This document shows, in pieces, positions 25,362-33,985 of a stretch of 64,000 nt of DNA (its first letter is position 1; each line of letters opens with the position of its first letter). This stretch comes from Myxococcus landrumus (GTDB lineage Bacteria > Myxococcota > Myxococcia > Myxococcales > Myxococcaceae), in NCBI RefSeq assembly GCF_017301635.1, contig NZ_CP071091.1:9044501-9108500 (forward strand). The letters run 5' to 3'. Under the pieces are notes generated by a model. That model saw nothing but the letters and a program-made list of their open reading frames with translations, was not told the DNA's origin and made no database searches. The position numbers were made by a program, and so were the translations under genes.

Positions 25362-26575
25362 GGGTGACAATCCTCTGCGGGGCGTCGCTCGCGCAGGGCG
25401 GCTTCGCGGTTCGGGTAGAGCGTGCGTTCTGACTTGGAACGCTTCAGCGTGGAGCACGTCTCGCGGTGGAACACCTTGCTGCCCTTGAGCCCCACATACG
25501 GGCCCGTGCCGGAGTCGGCGGGGGCCGCTTTGGGAGAAGCGCCTCCGTTGTCGCCGCGCGGCTGCGGCGGGGCGGCTCCGGGACGTCCCGGGCGGACAGG
25601 GGTGAGGGTGGCGGGGGCTGAAGTCACGGGGCTTGGGTCCACGTTGCCGGTGAGCACCAGCAGCGCCCCCGTGCCACCATGGGTCCGCAGCGTGACGGAC
25701 TGGCCATCGCTGGCGGCGACCACTTCACCCTCCTGGTCCGTGCGCAGCACATGCGCCCCGACGTCGGCCAGTCGCGCGAGGGTCTCCGGTGCGGGGTGCC
25801 CGTAGTCGTTCTTCGCGCCCACGGAGATGACGGCGGCCTGAGGCTTCGCCGCGGCGAGGAACGCGGCGGTGGAGGAGTGCTTGCCACCGTGATGGGCGAC
25901 CTTCAGCACGGTGGTGGTGAGGTTCAGCGAGCGCTGGAGCAGCGCGGCCTCCGTGTCCGGCTCCGCGTCTCCGACGAGCAGGAACGCCGTCTTCCCATAC
26001 GTCAGTCGCGCGACGATGGAGTTGGAGTTCGCGTCCGAGCGTGTCCCCACGAGGAAGGGCTCCTTGGGCATGCGCGGCCAGAACACGGTGAGGGCAACAC
26101 CTTCGCCCAGGCCGATGGTGAGCAGGCCGTGCGCACTCGATGGGCTGGGTTCGGGCGTCATCACCTGGCTCACGGTGTCGCCCATGAACGTGAGCAGGTC
26201 CCGGTAGGCTTCACTGGGATGGTCGAAGCCCGGGTCCATGAACCGCCTGGCCCCCACGGCGCGCACCGCCGAGACGAGTCCGCCCAGATGGTCGAGGTGC
26301 GGATGGGTGAGGATGACCAGGTCCAGGGGGCCCTTCACCAGCTCCTTGAGCCGGGCGGTGAGCCGCTCCCGAGCCTCGGGCGGTCCTCCGTCGATGAGCA
26401 CCGTCTTGCCGGTGGGCGAGATGACAAGGGCCGCGTCACCTTGGCCCACGTCGAAGAAATGCACCGTGAGCGGTTGGCTCAGGGCCGAAGGGGTTGGAGT
26501 GGGAGGGCTCGCGGCGAAGCCTGGCAGCGCGGCAAGCAGAAGGACGAGGAGGCTGTACAGCCGGAGGCGGAACAT
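25358..26575 (-). CDS. Metallo-beta-lactamase-fold protein (ComEC/Rec2-like), copy 1
   Basis: Protein of about 405 residues and first gene of the three-gene overlapping operon. Its signal peptide ([18 protein letters not shown]) lacks a lipobox Cys, so unlike copy 2 it should be released to the periplasm or secreted. The MBL core has [12 protein letters not shown] and [10 protein letters not shown] (HxHxDH). The same C-terminal module recurs ([18 protein letters not shown] ending RRPAEDCHP). A GTG one codon upstream of the chosen ATG is an equally possible start. It is divergent from deoC across 113 bases. Substrate unknown; relatives process DNA or nucleotides. Confidence 0.85.
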   Translation of the reverse strand: MFRLRLYSLLVLLLAALPGFAASPPTPTPSALSQPLTVHFFDVGQGDAALVISPTGKTVLIDGGPPEARERLTARLKELVKGPLDLVILTHPHLDHLGGLVSAVRAVGARRFMDPGFDHPSEAYRDLLTFMGDTVSQVMTPEPSPSSAHGLLTIGLGEGVALTVFWPRMPKEPFLVGTRSDANSNSIVARLTYGKTAFLLVGDAEPDTEAALLQRSLNLTTTVLKVAHHGGKHSSTAAFLAAAKPQAAVISVGAKNDYGHPAPETLARLADVGAHVLRTDQEGEVVAASDGQSVTLRTHGGTGALLVLTGNVDPSPVTSAPATLTPVRPGRPGAAPPQPRGDNGGASPKAAPADSGTGPYVGLKGSKVFHRETCSTLKRSKSERTLYPNREAALRERRPAEDCHP

Positions 26576-26688
26576 CACAGGGGGACTCTACAGCCACGGT
26601 CCCACCCTCGGCACCAGTGGTGCGAGCGGGAAACGTACGGGTCGCCCGAGCGCTTCCCGAGGGCCGCGAAGTGGGCTATTGGGCCGCA

Positions 26689-27510
26689 ATGTCCGACTCC
26701 GAGGACCTCTTCAAGTTCGTCGAGGACATCGCCGACCAGGCCCGCCGCCACCTGAATGGGTGGAAGGGTGCCCGGGAGGCGGCCTCCACTCCCCCCGCAC
26801 CGCGTCCCGCGATGGGCCGCGTGGACCCGGCCTCCATCCGCACCGCCGCGGACCTGGCGCCATTCATCGACCACACGCTGCTCAAGCCCGAGGCGCGCGC
26901 CGAGGACGTGGTGAAGCTGGCCGAGGAGGCCCGTCAGCACGGCTTCGCGACGGTGTGCGTGAACAGCTCGCACGTGGCCACCGCGGCCAAGGTGCTGGCG
27001 GGCTCCTCCACCGTGCCCATCGCCGTGGTGGGCTTCCCCCTGGGTGCGGCGTTGTCGTCGGCCAAGGCGTTCGAGGCCCGCGAGGCCATTGCCGCCGGGG
27101 CGCGTGAAATCGACATGGTCGTCAACATCGGCGCGCTCAAGTCGCACGACTACGCGCTGGTGCAGCGGGATATCGCCGCCGTGGTGGAGGCGTGTGGCCC
27201 GGTGCCGGTGAAGGTCATCCTGGAGACGTCGCAGCTCAACGACGAGGAGAAGGTCATCGCCTGCGTGCTGTCGAAGGCCGCGGGCGCCGCGTTCGTGAAG
27301 ACGTCCACGGGCTTCAACGGGGGCGGGGCGACGGCGGAGGACGTGGCGCTGATGCGCAGGGTGGTGGGCGAGGACGTGGGCGTGAAGGCGTCCGGCGGCA
27401 TCCGCTCCGCCGAGGACGCGATGAAGATGGTGCGTGCGGGCGCCAACCGCCTGGGGGCGTCCGCGTCGGTGGCGATCATCACCGGGCAGGTCTCCACCGC
27501 GAAGTACTGA
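26689..27510 (+). CDS. deoC: Deoxyribose-phosphate aldolase
   Basis: Class I aldolase of 273 residues that splits 2-deoxyribose 5-phosphate into glyceraldehyde 3-phosphate and acetaldehyde, the last step of deoxynucleoside catabolism. The Schiff-base Lys is Lys204 in FVKTSTGFN and the second active-site Lys is Lys233 in [18 protein letters not shown] near the start of the barrel is also typical. The first 55 residues are an extra helical extension not present in E. coli DeoC. A ribosome site is not obvious. It lies near genes for a mutase, pyrimidine phosphorylase and nucleoside importer, which together complete the route. Confidence 0.95.
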   Translation: MSDSEDLFKFVEDIADQARRHLNGWKGAREAASTPPAPRPAMGRVDPASIRTAADLAPFIDHTLLKPEARAEDVVKLAEEARQHGFATVCVNSSHVATAAKVLAGSSTVPIAVVGFPLGAALSSAKAFEAREAIAAGAREIDMVVNIGALKSHDYALVQRDIAAVVEACGPVPVKVILETSQLNDEEKVIACVLSKAAGAAFVKTSTGFNGGGATAEDVALMRRVVGEDVGVKASGGIRSAEDAMKMVRAGANRLGASASVAIITGQVSTAKY

Positions 27511-27524
27511 CGGGCTCGGCCGAC

Positions 27525-27917
27525 ATGAACGCCAAACAGCGAGACGAGCTCAAGGGGCTGCTCCTGGCGCTGCATTCCGAGCTGACGGAGAAGGCGCCCG
27601 CGAGAATCGAACCCAACCGCACCGATGACGCGCGCATCGGCGGCGACGAGGACGAGCAACCCCTCAACGAGATGATGCAGGCCATCGCCTCCAACCGGAA
27701 CCGGAACCAGGATGGCGTCCTGGCCCGCGTGCTCAAGGCGCTGGCGAAGCTGCGCGATGACCCGGACTCCTTCGGCGAGTGCGAGGAGTGCGGGGACGAA
27801 GTTCCGCTCGGCCGGCTGCGCGCCATGCCCTACGCGGAGCTGTGCGTGACGTGCCAGGGCGGCAAGGACGCGCCGAAGGGCCGCGCCACGCGCCGCAAGC
27901 TCACGGACTACACCTGA
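27525..27917 (+). CDS. TraR/DksA-type C4 zinc-finger protein
   Basis: Protein of 130 residues. An N-terminal coiled coil (about 1-80) precedes a four-Cys zinc finger with Cys86/Cys89 (CEECG) and Cys107/Cys110 (CVTC). The fold matches DksA/TraR proteins, which enter the RNA polymerase secondary channel to tune initiation. The acidic pair expected at the coiled-coil tip (DxxDxA in DksA) is not clear: RIGGDEDEQPLNEM at about 38-50 is the best candidate. It starts 14 bases after deoC, so the two are probably co-transcribed. It may be a DksA paralogue rather than the housekeeping one. Confidence 0.85.
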   Translation: MNAKQRDELKGLLLALHSELTEKAPARIEPNRTDDARIGGDEDEQPLNEMMQAIASNRNRNQDGVLARVLKALAKLRDDPDSFGECEECGDEVPLGRLRAMPYAELCVTCQGGKDAPKGRATRRKLTDYT

Positions 27918-27975
27918 AAACCACGTGCGCTCGGGCCTCCCGAGCGCCCCAGATTGCACGAGGCTTCGAGGCTCC

Positions 27976-29703
27976 ATGAACGACACCGGACTGAGAGAGC
28001 GAGCGGAGGCGTGGCGCCAGTCGGACCCGGACCCCGCGACCGCCGAGGAGCTGGCGCGGCTGCTGGCCCAGGGCGACATGGCGGAGCTGGCGGACCGCTT
28101 CTCGGGTGACCTGGAGTTCGGCACCGCGGGCCTGCGGGGCGTGCTGGGCGCGGGGCCCAACCGGATGAACCGCGCCGTCGTGCGGCGCACGAGCGCGGGG
28201 CTGGCTCGCTACCTCAAGGAACACGTGCCGGACGCCACCACGCGCGGAGTGGTGGTGGGCCGAGATGCGCGTCGCCTGAGCGCGGAGCTGGCGGAGGACA
28301 CCGCCACGGTGCTCGCCGCCGAGGGCATCCCCGCCCACGTCTTCCCGCTGCCCGTCCCCACGCCGCTCACCGCCTACGCGTGCCTCCACCTGGGCGCCGC
28401 CGCGGCCATCATGGTGACCGCCAGCCACAATCCACCCGAGTACAACGGTTACAAGGTGTACTGGGGCAACGGCGCTCAAATCATCCCGCCGCACGACACG
28501 GGCATCGCTGCCGCCATCGCGACGGTGGAGCCCGCCAACCGCGTGCCGCTCCTGACGGTGGCGCAGGCCCGCGAGAAGGGGCTGTGGCGAGACATCCCCG
28601 ACGCGTTGGGCGAGGACTACCTGCTCGCCATCCTGGGGCTGCGCGTGTACAAGCGGGGCTCCGACACGCTGTCCATCGTCTACACGGCGATGCACGGAGT
28701 GGGCGGCGTCTGGGCGGAGCGAGCCCTGCGCGAGGCGGGCTTCCCGCGCTTCACGCCCGTGGCCGAGCAGCACATGCCGGACGGGCGCTTCCCCACCGTG
28801 CGCTTCCCCAACCCGGAGGAGCCCGGCGCGATGGACCTGTCGCGCGCCACCGCCGAGCGCGTGAAGGCGGACCTGGTGCTGGCCAATGACCCGGACGCGG
28901 ACCGGCTGGCCGTCATGGCGCGCGAGGCGGGTGGCGGCCTTCGCATGCTCACCGGCAACGAGGTGGGCGTGCTCCTGGGCCACTACCTGCTGACCCAGTC
29001 CACGCAGCGCGCGCGGCCGCACGTCGTCACCACCATCGTGTCGTCGACGCAGCTGGGGGACATCGCCCGCTCGCTGGGCGCCGCGTATGACGAGGTGCTC
29101 ACGGGCTTCAAGTGGATCGCCAACCGCGCGCTCGAGCGCGAGCGCACCGAGGGCACCCAGTTCGTCTTCGGCTACGAGGAGGCACTCGGCTACACCGCCG
29201 GCACCGTGACGCGGGACAAGGACGGCGTGGGCGCGGCGCTCGTCATGGCGGACCTGGCCGCGTGGTGCGAGTCGCGTGGCACCACCGTGTTGGGCTACCT
29301 GGAGGAGATTCAGCGCCGCCACGGCCTCTACGTGGGCGCGCAGCGCAACGTCACGTTGCCGGGTTCCGCGGGCGCCCAGGCCATCCGCGGCATCATGGAC
29401 GCCTTCCGCGCCCGTCCGCCCTCACACATCGGCGGCGAGGCGGTGCGGGCCGTGCTGGACTACCAGCGCGGTGTGCAGGGCCTGCCTCCGTCCAACGTGC
29501 TGGCCCTCGAGCTGGAGGGCGGTGGCCGCGTGACGCTGCGCCCGTCCGGCACCGAGCCGAAAATCAAATACTACTTCGAGCGGAAGGAGACGCCCGCTCA
29601 AGGCGAGCCCCTGGCCCGCGCCCGTGAGCGCGCGGAGACCCGGCTGGTGGCCTTCATCGATGCCTTCATCGCGCTCGCTCGTGAGCGCGGACAACCCACC
29701 TGA
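27976..29703 (+). CDS. PGM/PMM-family phosphosugar mutase, PGM2/PgcA-size; possible phosphopentomutase
   Basis: Protein of 575 residues of the alpha-D-phosphohexomutase superfamily. The active-site phosphoserine is Ser150 in TASHNPPEYNGYK, the metal loop Asp305-x-Asp307-x-Asp309 (NDPDADRL), the sugar loop GYEEALGY and the phosphate loop RPSGTEPKIK. The length fits the PGM2/PgcA branch (560-620) rather than ManB/AlgC (about 460). Members include glucose and ribose phosphate mutases. deoC lies just upstream, and pyrimidine-nucleoside phosphorylase is in the same region with no DeoB in the window. This supports conversion of (deoxy)ribose 1-phosphate to 5-phosphate (inference). Start: ATG 27976, no strong ribosome site. 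Confidence 0.85.
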   Translation: MNDTGLRERAEAWRQSDPDPATAEELARLLAQGDMAELADRFSGDLEFGTAGLRGVLGAGPNRMNRAVVRRTSAGLARYLKEHVPDATTRGVVVGRDARRLSAELAEDTATVLAAEGIPAHVFPLPVPTPLTAYACLHLGAAAAIMVTASHNPPEYNGYKVYWGNGAQIIPPHDTGIAAAIATVEPANRVPLLTVAQAREKGLWRDIPDALGEDYLLAILGLRVYKRGSDTLSIVYTAMHGVGGVWAERALREAGFPRFTPVAEQHMPDGRFPTVRFPNPEEPGAMDLSRATAERVKADLVLANDPDADRLAVMAREAGGGLRMLTGNEVGVLLGHYLLTQSTQRARPHVVTTIVSSTQLGDIARSLGAAYDEVLTGFKWIANRALERERTEGTQFVFGYEEALGYTAGTVTRDKDGVGAALVMADLAAWCESRGTTVLGYLEEIQRRHGLYVGAQRNVTLPGSAGAQAIRGIMDAFRARPPSHIGGEAVRAVLDYQRGVQGLPPSNVLALELEGGGRVTLRPSGTEPKIKYYFERKETPAQGEPLARARERAETRLVAFIDAFIALARERGQPT

Positions 29704-29777
29704 GTCCTGATTCACTCTTCAGGAAGTCGTCTGGACCCTGGCCCTGTGTCCACGGGGCCCCCGTCGAAAGGAAACGT

Positions 29778-30416
29778 GTGAAGCGCCTCGTTCCTGGAAT
29801 CCTTCTCGCCTGCTTGCTGGCCGTTCCTGGTTCCGCCCTCGCGCGGGGGCAGGGGTGGTCCATCCTCGCCGCCGACACGCTGGGCAGCGGCAATACCGCC
29901 TTCTCCGGTCAGATTGGCTGGCCGGGCCTCACGCTGGGCGTGCTCCATGGGAGTTCGGAGCGCCTCGATGTGGGCGGCAAGTTCAGCTTCAACTGGGGCC
30001 GCGAGGGCTGGGTTCGCCACACCGCGCCTGGGATCAAGCTGCAGGGCTGGCTGCGGCTGGAGCTGGCGAAGGCGAACAACGTGGCCTTCGCGCTGACCTT
30101 CCAGCCGGGCCCCTTCTTCTACTTCAACGACCATGACACCGACGTGGGCCTGGCGCTGCCAGTCGCCTTCGTGGTGGGCATCCCCGTCACCAGCGCGCTG
30201 ATGGTGAACGTGGGCATCGACATGCCCTTCCACGTCTACTTCGGCGAGGGCATCGGCCCCGTCATCCCCATCCTCGTGGGTGGCGGACTGGAGTACTTCA
30301 TCGACAGCCGCCTGGCCGTGAACTTCAACCTCCGCATGGGACCCGCGCTCATCCCCGACTGGGATGACAGCGAGTTCGCCATGGAGGCCCTCTTCGGCGT
30401 CGCCTACCGCTTCTAG
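29778..30416 (+). CDS. Secreted hypothetical protein, possible small outer-membrane beta-barrel
   Basis: Protein of 212 residues from a GTG 6 bases after AAAGGAA. A signal peptide (about 1-23, LAVPGSALARG) is followed by alternating amphipathic strands rich in Gly, Phe and Trp (KFSFNWGREGWVRH, NNVAFALTFQPGPFFYF, LAVNFNLRMGPALIPDW). The protein ends in an aromatic residue (GVAYRF), a typical barrel C-terminus. I recognise no named family; the barrel call is inferred from pattern alone. Its stop codon abuts the stop of the convergent gene at 30417 with no base between. Confidence 0.72.
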   Translation: MKRLVPGILLACLLAVPGSALARGQGWSILAADTLGSGNTAFSGQIGWPGLTLGVLHGSSERLDVGGKFSFNWGREGWVRHTAPGIKLQGWLRLELAKANNVAFALTFQPGPFFYFNDHDTDVGLALPVAFVVGIPVTSALMVNVGIDMPFHVYFGEGIGPVIPILVGGGLEYFIDSRLAVNFNLRMGPALIPDWDDSEFAMEALFGVAYRF

Positions 30417-31616
30417 CTACCAGGACGACGTCTGCTCGGGCAGCTCCACCGTGAAGGAGCTGCCCAGGTTGACCCGGCTCTGCACCGTCAGCTTGCCGCC
30501 CATGGACTCCACCAGGGCGCGAGCGACGGTGAGGCCCAGTCCGGCGCCCTTCTCCGGCGGCTTCGTCGTGTAGTAGGGCTCGAAGACGGCCTGCAGCTCG
30601 TCCTCGAAGATGCCGATGCCCGTGTCCTTCACGAACAGGCGCGGGCCGAAATCCCCGAACATGTCCGGCATCTCCACGCCCACGTGAATCCGGTGCGGCC
30701 GGTCCATCACGTCCTCCACCGCCTGCGCCGCGTTGGCGAGCAGCTCCACCAGCACCTGCTCCAACTGGCGGCGGTTGAACACCACCGCGATGGGGTCCTC
30801 GGGCAGCACCACCGTCAGCTCGGCGGAGCCCAGCCGGCCGTTGCCGCGCATTCGCTCCACCACGCCCGGCACCAGGTCGCGCAGGTCGAAGCGCTGGATG
30901 TCCTTGGGGTTGGTGGGGCCTAGCGAGAGCAGGTGCTGGCCGTACAGCCGCATCTGCTCCCCGGCCACGCCCAGCTTCTTGAGCTCTTCCGCGTCCGGCG
31001 GCAGGCCCTGCTTGGCGCGCTCGCGCACATGCCCCAGCGCCTGCTGGAGGCCCGCGCTGATGTGGTCCAGGTTCTGGGCGACGTCCGCCGCCAGCGTGCC
31101 CACGCGCGCCAGCCGCTCCATCTCGACCCAGCGGGCACGCGGGTCCAGCAGCTCCTCGGCGCGCTCGCCTCCGCGCTCGCGGTGGGCCTTGAGCTCCAGC
31201 AGCGTGTGCACGCGGACCTTGAGCTCCAGCGGATCAAGCGGCTCGGTGGTCAGCACGTCGTCGACGCCCGCCTCCAGCACCTGGCGCCGCAGCTGACGGT
31301 CCGCCCGGCGGGTGAGCATCAGCACGGGCACCGACGGCACGCCCAGCTCCGCCTGGAGCCTGCGGTATGCCGCCAGCCCATCTGTCCCCGGCTGCTTCAC
31401 GTCCAGCAATACGAGGTCCGCGGCCTGGCGCGCCTCCGCGCCACGCGCGGGCAGCACGTCGTAGCCCGCCGGGGCCAGGATGGAGCACAGCCGCTCCATG
31501 CCCTCGGATTCCACGTCCACCGCCAACACGCGGGGGCGGTACGTCTCGGTCGTTCCCGTCGTCTCCAGCATCACCCACCCCGCCATGTTGACCGGACCGA
31601 CCGGGCCCGGATTCAC
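30417..31616 (-). CDS. Receiver-histidine kinase fusion with degenerate receiver and H-box
   Basis: Protein of about 399 residues from a GTG (an ATG at 31586 is possible). An N-terminal receiver keeps the phosphoacceptor Asp72 (LLDVKQPG) and the acidic site near 34-36. The conserved Lys is replaced by Glu125 (TTEPLDP instead of TKP). The dimerisation segment reads GTLAADVAQNLDHISAGL, where the usual AHEINNP His is Gln181. The HATPase domain looks intact: an N-box in LLANAAQAVED, DTGIGIFEDEL and GAGLGLTVARAL. A dead or divergent phosphotransfer site is visible directly. The protein may act as a sensor or scaffold, or use the nearby His185. Confidence 0.8.
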   Translation of the reverse strand: MNPGPVGPVNMAGWVMLETTGTTETYRPRVLAVDVESEGMERLCSILAPAGYDVLPARGAEARQAADLVLLDVKQPGTDGLAAYRRLQAELGVPSVPVLMLTRRADRQLRRQVLEAGVDDVLTTEPLDPLELKVRVHTLLELKAHRERGGERAEELLDPRARWVEMERLARVGTLAADVAQNLDHISAGLQQALGHVRERAKQGLPPDAEELKKLGVAGEQMRLYGQHLLSLGPTNPKDIQRFDLRDLVPGVVERMRGNGRLGSAELTVVLPEDPIAVVFNRRQLEQVLVELLANAAQAVEDVMDRPHRIHVGVEMPDMFGDFGPRLFVKDTGIGIFEDELQAVFEPYYTTKPPEKGAGLGLTVARALVESMGGKLTVQSRVNLGSSFTVELPEQTSSW

Positions 31617-31917
31617 AAGGAGTCCCTACGGACCATGCGTCAGAATGGCTGAGGCCTCCCCCGCTGGCCTTCTTCCGTTCCGGCGCGGCCCGACGCTTTG
31701 AGCCCATGCGAGGCGCGTGCCGTCGCGGAGTCCAACGCCCTGTGTCTTAATCCTGGAGAAACCCGGAGAACGCCCCAATAACGGCAAGGGGTTGGACTGT
31801 CATCTTTCCCCGGCGCTGGGCCCCAAGGGCGTTGGCCTTTCGACATCTTGGGGTCGCTTGTGACCAGGAATCAATCCATACCCGGGTTCAAAATGACCCA
31901 ATTGGTGGGGGCGGTCC
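31617..31917. other. 301-base intergenic region upstream of the receiver-kinase gene
   Basis: CCCCAAG (31821-31827) and CTTGGGG (31847-31853) form a 7-bp inverted repeat with a 19-base gap, which could end the importer operon read from the minus strand. The rest has no convincing gene, promoter box or repeat. Confidence 0.5.
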
Positions 31918-32847
31918 TCAGCGGGACTCTTGCTCGTATGGCACCCCGAGTGCGGCGGGGGTGCTGTTGCGCTGCCCTTGGAGGGTGAGGACGAGGAGGG
32001 TGAGGACGTAGGGCAGGGCCAGCAAGACGCCCTGGGGGACGAGGTCCAGGAGGGCTGGCGAACTGGAGGCCAGGCCGATTCGCAGCGCGTTGCCGAAGGC
32101 GAAGAAGGCCGCCGCGAGGAAGGCGCCCATGGGCGTCCACCGGCCGAACACCATGGCGGCCAGGGCCATGAAGCCCAGTCCCGCGGGGGTGTGTTGCTCG
32201 AAGCGGTCCAGCACCGTGGTGGAGAGCACCGCGCCGCCCAGGCCCGCGAGCAGTCCGCTGCCCAACACCGCGCCCCACCGCAGGGCGGGGACGGAGAGCC
32301 CGAGGGTGGCCACCGCGTGGGGCTTGTCGCCCACCGCGCGCAGGCGCAGGCCCAGGGGCGTGCGGGTCAGCATGGCTTGCAACAGCAACGGAAGGACAAG
32401 TGCCAGGTAGGTGGGCGCGGCATGGCCGGAGAGCGCGCCGAGCACCGGCACGGAGGACAGGCCCGGCAGCTCCCACGTGCTGAGCTGTTGGATGGGCGGC
32501 GTTCCGTTGGGCCCGAAGTGCGTCTCCAGGAGGAAGGTGCCTCCGGCCAGGGCCACCAGGTTGAGCGCGATGCCGGACACCACCTGGTCCGAGCGCCAGC
32601 GGATGCACAGGAAGCCATGCACCGCGGCCAGCCCGGCGCCCGCGAGCATGCCCATGCCCACCGCGAGGGGCGTGGGCATGACGAGCGCGGCCACCGCGGC
32701 GCAGAAGGCGCCCGTGCGCATCATCCCTTCCATGCCGACGGCCACCACGCCCGCGCGCTCGGAGAGCACCGCGCCCAGGGCGGCGAAGACGAGGGCGGGG
32801 GCTGCGTCCAGCGTGGCGAAGAGGAGCCGGTGGATGATTTCAAGCAT
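31918..32847 (-). CDS. BMP-type nucleoside ABC importer, permease 2
   Basis: Integral membrane protein of 309 residues with about eight to nine hydrophobic segments. The conserved permease loop LSERAGVVAVGMEGMM near residue 30 and the EAA-like RAVGDKPHAVATLGL near residue 195 are typical of the branch that transports nucleosides (NupQ/BmpB-like). Its ATG overlaps the end of the other permease by 8 bases. It is the last gene of the four-gene importer operon on this strand. The start was set at the first hydrophobic segment; the longer frame upstream lies inside the other permease. Confidence 0.88.
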   Translation of the reverse strand: MLEIIHRLLFATLDAAPALVFAALGAVLSERAGVVAVGMEGMMRTGAFCAAVAALVMPTPLAVGMGMLAGAGLAAVHGFLCIRWRSDQVVSGIALNLVALAGGTFLLETHFGPNGTPPIQQLSTWELPGLSSVPVLGALSGHAAPTYLALVLPLLLQAMLTRTPLGLRLRAVGDKPHAVATLGLSVPALRWGAVLGSGLLAGLGGAVLSTTVLDRFEQHTPAGLGFMALAAMVFGRWTPMGAFLAAAFFAFGNALRIGLASSSPALLDLVPQGVLLALPYVLTLLVLTLQGQRNSTPAALGVPYEQESR

Positions 32848-33985
32848 GGGGCACCTGCGCGGCCGGGGCAGGGGGCGCGGCTGGCACGGGGGCGGGCGCG
32901 TTCCTCTTGCGCAGCACCGCCAGCCAGATGAGGCGGCCGGCGACGAAGAGCAGCGCCAGGCCCTGGATGAGCTCGGGGAAGCTCTTGTGCACGTCGAGCA
33001 GCTGCATGCGAGTGCCACCCGCGCGCAGCACGCCGAAGAAGAGGGCCGCGGCGCCCACGCCCAGCGGGTGGTTGTTGCCGATGAGCGCGATGGCGATGCC
33101 GTCGAAGCCGTAGGGCGCGCCCAGCGTGCCCGGGTAGCGTCCCTCGGTGCCCAGCACGAGCACCGCGCCCGCGAGACCCGCGAGCGCACCGGCCAGCGTC
33201 ATGGCGAACCCCGCGCGTCGTGCCACGGGGATGCCGGCGGCGCGAGCGGCCTCGTCACCCAGGCCCACCGCGCGCGTCTCGAAGCCCGAGCGGGTGCGCG
33301 TCAGCCACGCCCAGACCGCGACGGCGGCGAGCACGGCCAGGACGAAGCCCAGGTTGAGGCGCGACACATCACCGAGGAGCCTGGGGAGCTGCGCGGTGGG
33401 GTGGATTTCGGCGGTGCCGGTGATGGAGGCGCCCGCCTCCGCGACACCGCGCAGCGGACCCACGACGAGCCAGTTGTCCACCAGCCGCAGCGCCACCCAG
33501 TTGAGCATGATGGTGGAGATGACCTCGTGCACGCCCCGGTAGAGCCGCAGCGCGGCGGCGATTCCCGCCCACGCGCCACCGGCCAGCGCCGCGCCCAGCA
33601 GCGCCGCCGGGATGTGCAGCGGCGCGGGCAGCGCGACATGCGCGCCCACCACCGCGGCCGCGAGCGCGCCCAGAATCATCTGCCCCTGTGCGCCGATGTT
33701 GAATAGGCCCACCTTGAAGGCCACCGCGACAGACAGTCCGGTGAAGGTGAGCAGCGCGGCCTTCATCGCGGCCTCGCCCAGGGGGCGGGTGAGGACGGTG
33801 GCGGCGGCGCCTTCCAGGTAGCGCGGCCAGTCGCCCACGCCGCCCCAGAGCATCTGGAGATAGGCCGCGGTGGCGGTGGTGAAGCCTTCCGTGTCTCGCG
33901 ACAGGGCGATGAGCAGCCAGCACACCACCAGCGACAACAACACCGACAGCACCGATGGCAGGGCCTGCCTCGTGCGCTCACCCAT
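32840..33985 (-). CDS. BMP-type nucleoside ABC importer, permease 1
   Basis: Integral membrane protein of 381 residues with an N-terminal helix (about 10-30) and roughly nine more. The permease core shows KVGLFNIGAQGQMILGALA and the cytoplasmic-loop type RAVGLGDEAARAAGIP. It is the NupP/BmpC-like partner of the following permease; the two should form a heterodimer. Overlaps: 8 bases with the ATPase gene upstream and 8 bases with permease 2 downstream. The Arg-rich C-terminus ends in a Pro/Ala tail that is probably disordered. Confidence 0.88.
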   Translation of the reverse strand: MGERTRQALPSVLSVLLSLVVCWLLIALSRDTEGFTTATAAYLQMLWGGVGDWPRYLEGAAATVLTRPLGEAAMKAALLTFTGLSVAVAFKVGLFNIGAQGQMILGALAAAVVGAHVALPAPLHIPAALLGAALAGGAWAGIAAALRLYRGVHEVISTIMLNWVALRLVDNWLVVGPLRGVAEAGASITGTAEIHPTAQLPRLLGDVSRLNLGFVLAVLAAVAVWAWLTRTRSGFETRAVGLGDEAARAAGIPVARRAGFAMTLAGALAGLAGAVLVLGTEGRYPGTLGAPYGFDGIAIALIGNNHPLGVGAAALFFGVLRAGGTRMQLLDVHKSFPELIQGLALLFVAGRLIWLAVLRKRNAPAPVPAAPPAPAAQVPHA

